This document shows, one piece after another, positions 47,467-55,093 of a DNA stretch of 55,093 nucleotides. A program made the position numbers and the translations under genes. Location: NCBI GenBank assembly GCA_003963075.1, contig RXJV01000087.1, positions 1 to 55,093 of the forward strand, in the 5' to 3' direction. Source of the DNA: Burkholderiales bacterium (lineage in GTDB: Bacteria > Pseudomonadota > Gammaproteobacteria > Burkholderiales > Burkholderiaceae_C). The notes beneath the pieces are model-generated. The model saw only the letters and a list, made by a program, of their open reading frames with translations. It had not been told where the DNA came from and did no database searches. How positions within the stretch are numbered: position 1 is the first letter of the stretch; the number at the start of each line of letters is the position of its first letter.

Positions 47467-48090
47467 TCAGCGCATCGTGTAGCCCCGGCCGTCCATGCAG
47501 GCCTCCACCGCGCGGTTGAACACGCTGGAGTCCGCCTGGGCATTCGGCTGGGTGGTGGCCCAGCGGTTGCATTCGCGGCGGTCGGCCTCGAGCTGCTCCG
47601 GGGTTTGGTGGTTGCGTGGGTAGATGATGGGTTCGGGCTTGGCCGGCGGGCGCGGCGCTGGCGCTGCGGGCTGGATCTGCACCGGCACGGCCTGTGCGGG
47701 CGGCGTGACGACGGCATAGCCCTCGGGCACTGGCCGGTAGTAGACGCCGTTGGCGTAGTAGTAGGGCAGGCCGTCGAGCAAGACCGTCACATAGGCCGGC
47801 GGCAGCAGCGGGACGACCAGGCCCACCGGCGGCAGCGCCACCCGGTAGCGCGGGCCCCAGGGCTGGTACCAGACGCCGCCGTGGAACCAGTAGCGGCCGG
47901 GGCCGGCGCCGACGACGACGGCGCCATAGGGCAGGCTCGGCGCGATGTAGCCGGGGGCGGGGTAGTAGTGGTCATGGTGGTAGCGGCTGTCGAACACCAT
48001 GCCGATGCTCAGGCGGGCACGGACATCGGCATGGGCGGATGCGCAGGCCAACAGGGCGGCTGACGCGGCGGCGAGGATCAGGGCCTTCAT
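47467..48090 (-). CDS. Exported Tyr/Pro/Gly-rich protein (DUF6515-like)
   Basis: A 207-aa protein. A signal peptide (MKALILAAASAALLACASAHA) could also contain a weak lipobox. The middle is rich in Tyr, Pro and Gly with repeated YY motifs (PYYYANGVYYRPVPEGY), as in the DUF6515 group of unknown function. A Pro/Ala linker leads to a C-terminal Cys-containing block (RRECNRWATTQP; ACMDGRGYTMR), with two cysteines likely joined as a disulfide. Convergent with the Bug gene over 78 bp. Confidence 0.82.
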   Translation of the reverse strand: MKALILAAASAALLACASAHADVRARLSIGMVFDSRYHHDHYYPAPGYIAPSLPYGAVVVGAGPGRYWFHGGVWYQPWGPRYRVALPPVGLVVPLLPPAYVTVLLDGLPYYYANGVYYRPVPEGYAVVTPPAQAVPVQIQPAAPAPRPPAKPEPIIYPRNHQTPEQLEADRRECNRWATTQPNAQADSSVFNRAVEACMDGRGYTMR

Positions 48091-48212
48091 CGGGAGTCCG
48101 TAGCAAGGAGCGCAAGACGCCAGCCAACGTCGGCCGGCCGCAGGCGGTGCACAGCGCCGCCCTGTCGGCCGCGTAAAGTTCGCCGCTTCGTCCCCGCCCG
48201 CGTCGCCCCGCC

Positions 48213-48839
48213 ATGATCGAACTGCACTATTACCCCAGCAATGCCAGCTTCGCGCCCCATCTGTTGCTTGAGGAGATCGGCGTGCCCTACGCGCTGCGCC
48301 TTGTCGACCGGGCCCAGCAAGGCCACAATTCCCCGGAGTATCTGAAGCTCAACCCCAATGGCCTGATCCCGGTGCTGGTCGACGGCGATGTGGTGATCTA
48401 CGAGACGGCCGCCATCCTGCTGCATCTGGCCGACCGGCATGCCGGCTTCGCGCCGGCGCCCGGCACGGCCGCGCGGGCCGACTACTACAAGTGGATGGTG
48501 TGGCTGACCAACACGCTGCAGGCCATGCTGATCCATTGGTTCTATCCGGACCGCATGGCCGCCGATGCCGCCGACGTGAAGGCGCATGCCGAGGTGCAGA
48601 TCGCGCCGATGCTGGACCAGCTGGAGGCCCAGTTGCAGCGCCATGGCGGCCCCTGGTTCCTCGGCGGGCACTACACCGCGGTGGACCCGCTGGTCTTCAT
48701 GCTGTGCCGCTGGACGCGGCTGCAGGCCCGCCCGGCCAAGGCCCGCCCCACGCTGGCGGCCTATCTGCAGCGGGTGCTGGAGCGACCGGCCACGCAGCGG
48801 GTGGTGGCCAAGGAGCAGTTGCCGGACCCGGTCTACTGA
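48213..48839 (+). CDS. Glutathione S-transferase
   Basis: A 208-aa GST. The N-terminal thioredoxin-like domain starts MIELHYYPSNASFAPHLLLEEIG, with a Ser near residue 10 as the candidate catalytic residue. The cis-Pro block is NPNGLIPVLVDGD, followed by the glutathione-binding ETAAILLHLADR. The helical C-terminal domain has the GGHYTAVDPLVFMLCRW N-capping box. Class and substrate cannot be fixed by eye. It diverges from the DUF6515-like gene over 122 bp. Confidence 0.93.
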   Translation: MIELHYYPSNASFAPHLLLEEIGVPYALRLVDRAQQGHNSPEYLKLNPNGLIPVLVDGDVVIYETAAILLHLADRHAGFAPAPGTAARADYYKWMVWLTNTLQAMLIHWFYPDRMAADAADVKAHAEVQIAPMLDQLEAQLQRHGGPWFLGGHYTAVDPLVFMLCRWTRLQARPAKARPTLAAYLQRVLERPATQRVVAKEQLPDPVY

Positions 48840-48870
48840 AGCCGCCGCGGCGCCGGCTTCGGGCCTCGGG

Positions 48871-50754
48871 TCAGGGCGCTCCGCACAGGCAATGCGCCAC
48901 GGCGGCCCGCTCGCCGTGGCCCTGGCTGGCCAGCCGGGCGAGTTCGCGCAGCACGCCGAACTCTTCGATCACCGGGGCCGGCAGCGCGTTCAGGCCGAGG
49001 GCCTGGGCCAGGCCCTGGGCCACCGGCGGCGCGACGGCGTCGGTCAGTGAAGCGAGCAGCCTGTCCTTGGTGCTGAGGTCGCGTTCGACATAGCTCAGCC
49101 GCGGCCTGTCGCCGTCCTTGACCTCCAGCTTGGCTAGCTTGGCGGCGGCCAGCACCGCGTCCTCGAGGCGGCCCGTGCGGTCCACCAGGCCGCGGGCCAG
49201 GGCCTGGTTGCCGGTCCAGATGCGGCCCTGGGCGACGGCATCGATCTTCTCGGGCGTGCTCTTGCGGGCCTGGGCGGCCAGGCCGGTGAAACGGGCGTAG
49301 GTGTGGTCGACGCTCGACTGCTGCGTCGCCTTCAGCCGCGGGTCCAGCGGCCGGCGTGGGTCAAAGCCACCGGCCAGCCAGGTGGTCGTGACGCCGCCGG
49401 TGTGCAGCGACAGCTTGTCCATCAGGCCCTCGGCCGTCGGCAGGATGCCGAACACGCCGATGCTGCCGGTGATGGTGCTGGCGTCGGCCACGATGGCGTC
49501 GCTGCTCATCGAGATCCAGTAGCCGCCAGAAGCCGCCACATCGCCCATCGAGATGACGACGGGCTTGCCGGCCTGGCGCGTCAGCTCCAGCTCGCGGCGG
49601 ATGATCTCGCTGGCGAAGGCGCTGCCGCCCGGCGAGTTCACGCGCAGCACGATGGCCTTCAGCGCCTCGTCCTCGCGGGCCTTGCGAATCAGCCGTGCCA
49701 GCGAATCGCCGCCGACGCGGCCCGGGCCGGCATCGCCATCGACGATCTCGCCCTCGGCCACGACGATGCCGACGCCGGGCTGGAGCTTGCTGGGCGTGTC
49801 CGGCGCCTTCAACTGGGCCAGGTAGTCGGCCAGCGACACCTGGCGGAAGCTCTTGGTCTGCTCGTCCTTGGCGCCCTTGGCGATCAGCAGCTCGCGCATC
49901 TGGTCGCGCGTCTTCAGGCCATCGACGAACTTGGCGTCGACGGCCAGCTTGCCGGTGTCGCCCTGCACGGCAGCGAGACGCTGGGGCAGCTCCTCGATGC
50001 TGCGGCCGATGCTGCCGGCCTCCAGCTTGCGGGCGGCCTCGATGGCGCCGGTGAATCCGCTCCACAGCTCGCCGTAGACCAGGCTCTCGGCCTCGATCGT
50101 GGCCGGGCTTGGGCCATTGGCCGTGTAGGGCTCCGCAAAGCTTTTATAAGTGCCGACCTTGATGACATGGGCCGTCACGCCCAGCCGGTCCAGCGCGTCC
50201 TTGTAATAGGTGCGCCAGCGGCCGAAGCCTTCGAGCATGACCGTGCCCATCGGGTGCAGATAGACCTCGCTGGCCTGGGCCGCGAGGAAATAGCCGCGCT
50301 GGCCGTAGCTGTCGCCGTAGGCCAGCACCGGCTTGCCGCTGGACTTGCGGAAGCGTTGCAGGGCCTCGGCCACCTCGCGCAGGCCGGCCAGGCCGGCGCC
50401 TTGCAAATCGTCGACGTCCAGCAGCACGGCGCTGATCTTGTCGTCCTTGGCGGCCTGCTCCAGTGCCGCCACCACGTCGCGCAGCCGCGTCTGCTTGGCC
50501 ACGCCCTGGCCCTGGGCCTGGGCGACCAACTGCTCGCGGGCGCTGCCCGAAAACTGCTCCACCAGGTTGCCCTCCAGCTTGAGGACCAGCGTGGTCTTGT
50601 CGGCCAGCGGCTTGGGCCCGCGGAACAGCAGCGCCGACACCAGGGCCACCAACAGCAGCAGCACCAGCAGGTTCATCAGCGCGCGGCGGGTGCCATCCAG
50701 CAGCCACCAGGCCTTGGAGAACAGCCAGCCGAGTCGGGAGAACAGAGACTTCAT
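48871..50754 (-). CDS. sppA: Signal peptide peptidase SppA (67K type)
   Basis: A 627-aa membrane-anchored protease that degrades cleaved signal peptides. One N-terminal helix (LMNLLVLLLLVALVSALLF, about residues 29-47) anchors two tandem SppA domains. The catalytic Lys lies in HVIKVGTYKSFAEPY in the first domain, and the nucleophile Ser in DVAASGGYWISM in the second, as in the E. coli enzyme. AAAGG lies 7 nt before the ATG at 50754; an ATG two codons upstream is too close to that site. It diverges from the glutamate-synthase-like gene over 89 bp. Confidence 0.95.
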   Translation of the reverse strand: MKSLFSRLGWLFSKAWWLLDGTRRALMNLLVLLLLVALVSALLFRGPKPLADKTTLVLKLEGNLVEQFSGSAREQLVAQAQGQGVAKQTRLRDVVAALEQAAKDDKISAVLLDVDDLQGAGLAGLREVAEALQRFRKSSGKPVLAYGDSYGQRGYFLAAQASEVYLHPMGTVMLEGFGRWRTYYKDALDRLGVTAHVIKVGTYKSFAEPYTANGPSPATIEAESLVYGELWSGFTGAIEAARKLEAGSIGRSIEELPQRLAAVQGDTGKLAVDAKFVDGLKTRDQMRELLIAKGAKDEQTKSFRQVSLADYLAQLKAPDTPSKLQPGVGIVVAEGEIVDGDAGPGRVGGDSLARLIRKAREDEALKAIVLRVNSPGGSAFASEIIRRELELTRQAGKPVVISMGDVAASGGYWISMSSDAIVADASTITGSIGVFGILPTAEGLMDKLSLHTGGVTTTWLAGGFDPRRPLDPRLKATQQSSVDHTYARFTGLAAQARKSTPEKIDAVAQGRIWTGNQALARGLVDRTGRLEDAVLAAAKLAKLEVKDGDRPRLSYVERDLSTKDRLLASLTDAVAPPVAQGLAQALGLNALPAPVIEEFGVLRELARLASQGHGERAAVAHCLCGAP

Positions 50755-50843
50755 CGACATACCTTTCGGGTTGATGGCCGCCGATTGTGCGGGCAGCGCG
50801 CTTCGCGTCTAGCATGCGTTGGCCAAACACAAAAGGATTTGCC

Positions 50844-52496
50844 ATGCTTGCCTGGCCCGGCTGGATGAGACGCATCAACGAACATTTCCCCCTGCGCTAC
50901 CTGAGCTGGATGCTGTGCGGCGCGCTCGCGCTGTTTTTTGCGCTGAGCTGGATGTCCGGTGTCGGGCATGACGTGCTGGCACTGGCTTTCCTCGCGCTGA
51001 CGCTGCTCGGCCTGCGCGACATCCGCCAGACCCGTCACTCCATCCTGCGCAACTACCCGGTGATCGGCCATCTGCGCTTCGTGTTCGAGTTCATCCGGCC
51101 CGAGATCCGGCAGTACTTCGTCGAGGGCGACAACGACGCGGCGCCGTTCTCGCGTGCCCAGCGCTCGATCGTCTACCAGCGCGCCAAGGGCGACCCCGAC
51201 CAGCGCCCCTTCGGCACCCAGCTCGATGTCGGCGCGCGTGGCTACGAGTGGATCAACCATTCGCTGGCGCCCACCCACCTGACCAGCCACGACTTCCGCA
51301 TCACGATCGGCGCGGATCGCGCCCAGCCCTACTCGGCCAGCGTCTTCAACATCTCGGCGATGAGCTTCGGCGCGCTGAGCGCGAATGCCATCCTGGCGCT
51401 GAACCAGGGTGCCAAGCTTGGCGGCTTCGCCCACGACACCGGCGAAGGCTCGATCAGCGTGCACCACCGGGTGCATGGCGGCGACCTGATCTGGGAGATC
51501 GGCTCGGGCTATTTTGGCTGCCGCAACGACGACGGCAGCTTCAGCGCAGAGAAGTTCGCCGCCAATGCGAGCGATCCGCAGGTCAAGATGATCGAGCTCA
51601 AGCTCAGCCAGGGCGCCAAGCCTGGCCATGGCGGCGTGCTGCCGGGGCCCAAGGTCACGCCGGAGATCGCTGCCGCGCGCGGTGTGCCGGTGGGCCAGGC
51701 CTGCATCTCGCCGGCCCGCCACAGCGCGTTTTCGACCCCGGTCGAGATGATGCAGTTCATCGACAAGCTGAGAAACCTGTCGGGTGGCAAACCCACCGGC
51801 TTCAAGCTCTGCATCGGCCATCCCTGGGAATGGTTTGCGGTCTGCAAGGCCATGCTGGAGACGGGCATCACGCCGGACTTCATCGTCGTCGATGGCGCCG
51901 AGGGCGGCACCGGCGCGGCGCCGCTGGAGTTCACGAACAATGTCGGCGCGCCGCTGCAGGAAGGCCTGCTGCTGGTGCACAACACCCTGGTCGGCCTGAA
52001 CCTGCGCGACCAGATCAAGATCGGTTGCGCCGGCAAGGTCACGACCGCCTTCGACATCGTGCGCCTGATGGCCCTGGGTGCCGACTGGTGCAATTCCGGC
52101 CGCGGCTTCATGTTCGCGCTGGGCTGCATCCAGGCCCAGGCCTGCCACACCGGCCATTGCCCCACCGGCGTGACCACCCAGGACCCGCAGCGCCAGCGCG
52201 CGCTGGTGGTGCCGGACAAGGCCCAGCGGGTGGCCAACTACCACCAGAACACGCTGAAAGCGCTGAAGGAGCTCGTCGAGGCAGCCGGCCTCTGCCATCC
52301 GCGCGAGATCACGGCCCAGCACATCGTGCATCGGCTGGACAAGCACGAGGTCAGGCTGCTGGCCAACCTGCTGCCCATCGTCGAGCCCGGCAGCGTGTTG
52401 CGCGGCGAACTGCCGCACAACACCTTCCGCGTCTACTGGCCGCTGGCCAGCGCCCACAGCTTTGCGCCCCAGGGCAGCATCGAACGGGCGCGCTGA
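50844..52496 (+). CDS. FMN-binding glutamate synthase family protein
   Basis: A 550-aa protein with two N-terminal transmembrane helices (about 18-36 and 45-62) and a GltB-type FMN barrel. The barrel includes the MSFGALSANAI flavin block, the HDTGEGSISVHH loop, and PGHGGVLPGPKV. The cysteine cluster GCIQAQACHTGHCPTGV matches the 3Fe-4S site of glutamate synthase. It lacks the glutaminase domain, so it cannot make glutamate on its own. The role of these membrane-anchored stand-alone enzymes is not known. AAAGGA lies 6 nt before the ATG. Confidence 0.93.
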   Translation: MLAWPGWMRRINEHFPLRYLSWMLCGALALFFALSWMSGVGHDVLALAFLALTLLGLRDIRQTRHSILRNYPVIGHLRFVFEFIRPEIRQYFVEGDNDAAPFSRAQRSIVYQRAKGDPDQRPFGTQLDVGARGYEWINHSLAPTHLTSHDFRITIGADRAQPYSASVFNISAMSFGALSANAILALNQGAKLGGFAHDTGEGSISVHHRVHGGDLIWEIGSGYFGCRNDDGSFSAEKFAANASDPQVKMIELKLSQGAKPGHGGVLPGPKVTPEIAAARGVPVGQACISPARHSAFSTPVEMMQFIDKLRNLSGGKPTGFKLCIGHPWEWFAVCKAMLETGITPDFIVVDGAEGGTGAAPLEFTNNVGAPLQEGLLLVHNTLVGLNLRDQIKIGCAGKVTTAFDIVRLMALGADWCNSGRGFMFALGCIQAQACHTGHCPTGVTTQDPQRQRALVVPDKAQRVANYHQNTLKALKELVEAAGLCHPREITAQHIVHRLDKHEVRLLANLLPIVEPGSVLRGELPHNTFRVYWPLASAHSFAPQGSIERAR

Positions 52497-52601
52497 CGCT
52501 TCCGATCGGGCCACCGTCAGGATGCGGGGGTGGGTGACCGCCAAGGTGGGGACGCGTGCTCAAAACGCCGACAATTCCGGCCGATCTCCCGTCGTCCTGC
52601 C

Positions 52602-53249
52602 ATGCCCACCGTCTACCTCCTGCGCCACGGCGAATCCATGCTGCTGCGCAGCTGCGCGCTGCTGCTGCGCAGCCCGGATGTCGAGCTCGCCGGCGGCGCC
52701 ACGCTGCTGGCCGATGCGCTGGAGGAACTGGCCACGCTCACGCCCGACATCGTCGCCAGCGACCTGCGTCTGGTGGACAGCCATGCGATGCGCGTGGCCC
52801 ATGAACTGGGCCGCCTGCCGGTGCGGCCCCAGCTGCTGCTGCTGACCCCGACGGCCGACGACCTGCAGCTCTTCGCGGCGCTGAGTGCCGGCGCCAACGC
52901 CTACCACGTCGACGACGGCGGCAGTACCGGCCTGGTCGAGGCGCTCAAGCGTCTGCACGACCGCCGTGCCATGCTCAGCCCCCAGCTGGCCCGCCAGGCC
53001 CTGGCCGCATTCGGCATCGAGCGCAGCCCCCTCGTCACGGCCCGGCAGGCGGCGGCGGCGCTGGACGCCAGCCCTGCCGGCCGGCAGATCGACCAGGCCA
53101 GCCGCCATCTGCTGACCCTGCTGGCCCAGGGCCTGCTGCTGGCCGAGATCGCCACGCTGTGGACGCTTGAGATCGCGGAGATCGAACGCCGCATCTGGCG
53201 CCTGGTGCGGCTGCTGCACGTGCGCTCGCGCGAGCTGCTGATCGCCTAG
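52602..53249 (+). CDS. Degenerate response-regulator-like protein (pseudo-receiver plus LuxR-like HTH)
   Basis: A 215-aa protein. Residues 1-115 follow the receiver fold. The candidate phospho-acceptor Asp54 (IVASDLRL) and the switch Thr82 (LLLLTPTADD) are present. The acidic pair that normally binds magnesium is replaced by LLRHGES at the N-terminus, and the conserved lysine is Asp104 (AYHVDD). Residues about 165-215 resemble a LuxR HTH (LLTLLAQGLLLAEIATL), but the recognition helix is altered. No kinase is adjacent. It is likely a phosphorylation-independent regulator, or one in decay. Confidence 0.8.
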   Translation: MPTVYLLRHGESMLLRSCALLLRSPDVELAGGATLLADALEELATLTPDIVASDLRLVDSHAMRVAHELGRLPVRPQLLLLTPTADDLQLFAALSAGANAYHVDDGGSTGLVEALKRLHDRRAMLSPQLARQALAAFGIERSPLVTARQAAAALDASPAGRQIDQASRHLLTLLAQGLLLAEIATLWTLEIAEIERRIWRLVRLLHVRSRELLIA

Positions 53250-53258
53250 GCCGTCAGG

Positions 53259-53897
53259 CTATGCCGGGACCGGCACGGTCGGCAGCGTGTCCAGAAAGCT
53301 CTGGCGCTGCGAGAGCTTGTTCATGTGCTGCGACAGATTGGGATAGCTCTCGCGCCAGGCGATTTCTGGGAAGCGGAATTCCAGCCAGCCCAAGGCGCAG
53401 CCGACGGCGATGTCGGCCAGCGAGAAATGGTTGCCGGAGCACCAGGCCTTGTCGCCGAGGCCCTGGCTCATCGCGGCCAGCGCGGCGTTCACCTTCACCA
53501 GGTGGCGCTCGATCCAGGCCTGGTTGCGCTGCTCGGGTGGCCGCTGTGCCCAGCTGCGCTCCAGGCGCACCAGGATGGCGGCGTCCATGATGCCGTCGGC
53601 CAGGGCCTCCCAGGTGCGCACCTCGCAGCGCTCGCGGCCGCGCTCGGGAATGAGCTTGCCCACCGGCGACAGCGTGTCCACGTATTCGACGATGACGCGG
53701 GAGTCGAACACCGCGCCGGTGATCGAGTCCTGACCCTCCATGACCAGGCAGGGCACCTTGCCCAGCGGGTTCATTTTCAGGATCGCGTCACTGCCCCAGA
53801 CGTCTTCAAGCACCAGCTGGTAGTCGAGCTTCTTCTCGGCCATCACGATGCGCACCTTGCGCACATAAGGGCTGGTGAGAGATCCGATCAACTTCAT
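53259..53897 (-). CDS. Glutathione S-transferase (thiol-type, YfcF/YibF-like)
   Basis: A 212-aa GST starting MKLIGSLTSPYVRKVRIVMAEK. This is the start of a well-conserved Burkholderiales group, with Ser9 as the likely catalytic residue. The NPLGKVPCLVMEG cis-Pro block, the DSRVIVEYVD glutathione site, and the C-terminal HFSLADIAVGCALGWL box are all present. An ATG three codons upstream (53906) is possible but has no ribosome-binding site either. It diverges from purB over about 300 bp containing a terminator-like hairpin. Confidence 0.94.
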   Translation of the reverse strand: MKLIGSLTSPYVRKVRIVMAEKKLDYQLVLEDVWGSDAILKMNPLGKVPCLVMEGQDSITGAVFDSRVIVEYVDTLSPVGKLIPERGRERCEVRTWEALADGIMDAAILVRLERSWAQRPPEQRNQAWIERHLVKVNAALAAMSQGLGDKAWCSGNHFSLADIAVGCALGWLEFRFPEIAWRESYPNLSQHMNKLSQRQSFLDTLPTVPVPA

Positions 53898-53969
53898 CGC
53901 GGTCATAGGGCAAACACGGGGTCACAAGACGAAACGATTCTAGCCAGCGCCCCGTGCAGAGCCGCTCGT

Positions 53970-53998
53970 GAAAAAGGCCTGTCGGCTGGTGCCGACAG
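53970..53998 (-). terminator. Terminator-like hairpin with no assigned gene
   Basis: Minus strand CTGTCGGC-acca-GCCGACAG (53998-53979) is a perfect 8-bp stem with a 4-nt loop. It is followed by GGCC and then CTTTTT (plus-strand A-run 53971-53975). It would stop minus-strand transcription coming from the purB side, before the GST gene. The U-run is short. Confidence 0.6.
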
Positions 53999-54168
53999 AC
54001 CTCCATGCGGGGCTTGCCAGCGGTCGGTGCGGCCGCCAGAGTGTCGGCCGGCCGGCCGCCTGTCGCTGGAATCGGCCGAGACCGTCGCCGGCAGGACGTC
54101 CAGGCCCTGGTGTGACCCGGCGGACCTGTGCAGGCCATGGGCCAGCACCTTGGATGAGCACCCAAAAC

Positions 54169-55093
<925 letters not shown>

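Noticed and set aside
52614-52640. RHGE motif of phosphoglycerate mutase/phosphatase at the start of the degenerate regulator
   Set aside because: Only four residues match. The rest of the protein follows a receiver plus HTH layout, with no second histidine or mutase fold.

Overview
The window is a GC-rich, gene-dense stretch of chromosome from a betaproteobacterium. It is most likely from the Burkholderiales, in the Rubrivivax/Roseateles/Leptothrix neighbourhood. This rests on the mreB | gatCAB arrangement, a Bug-family binding protein, a NodT-type RND efflux operon, a GST of the type common in that order, and the codon bias. I see no rRNA, tRNA, insertion sequence, prophage or CRISPR array. 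The two window edges cut mreB (left) and purB (right).

Layout. Positions 1-5.6 kb hold mreB (partial), gatCAB (Asp/Glu-tRNA amidotransferase), a DUF4124 protein and pyrE. Positions 5.6-10.6 kb hold a TonB-dependent receptor, exonuclease III and a POT-family peptide transporter. Positions 10.9-17 kb hold a complete MexEF-OprN-like tripartite efflux operon. Positions 17-20.2 kb hold a LytS/LytTR two-component pair and a membrane acyltransferase whose 3' end runs antisense through a lipoprotein gene. Positions 20-24.6 kb hold small metabolic and regulatory genes: YciI, MBL hydrolase, a LuxR-type and a Crp-type regulator, an M48 peptidase and a flavin reductase. Positions 24.6-25.6 kb hold an unrecognised secreted protein behind a clear c-di-GMP-I (GEMM) riboswitch. 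Positions 25.7-28.5 kb hold a GntR(YtrA)-ABC exporter operon with a multi-GTAC operator on its promoter. Positions 28.6-34.5 kb hold a copper chaperone, a hydrolase with a ClpP paralogue, a DUF4184 protein, a lipase next to a wax ester/TAG synthase, and a SHOCT-PspC protein. Positions 34.6-42.1 kb hold a complete peptide-type ABC importer: two binding proteins diverge from two permeases and a fused double ATPase. Positions 42.2-47.4 kb hold two tandem TPR-GGDEF cyclases translationally coupled to a Bug binding protein. Positions 47.5-55.1 kb hold a DUF6515-like protein, two GSTs, SppA, an FMN-binding glutamate-synthase-like enzyme, a degenerate response regulator and purB.

Themes. Cyclic-di-GMP appears at both ends of its circuit: two diguanylate cyclases with intact GGEEF and I-sites, and one riboswitch whose target is an unknown exported protein. 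Many genes are packed by 1-4 nt start/stop overlaps, which marks operons clearly. A dispersed hairpin repeat of about 82 bp begins within 0-3 nt of a stop codon in each copy found, always in the same orientation as the preceding gene.
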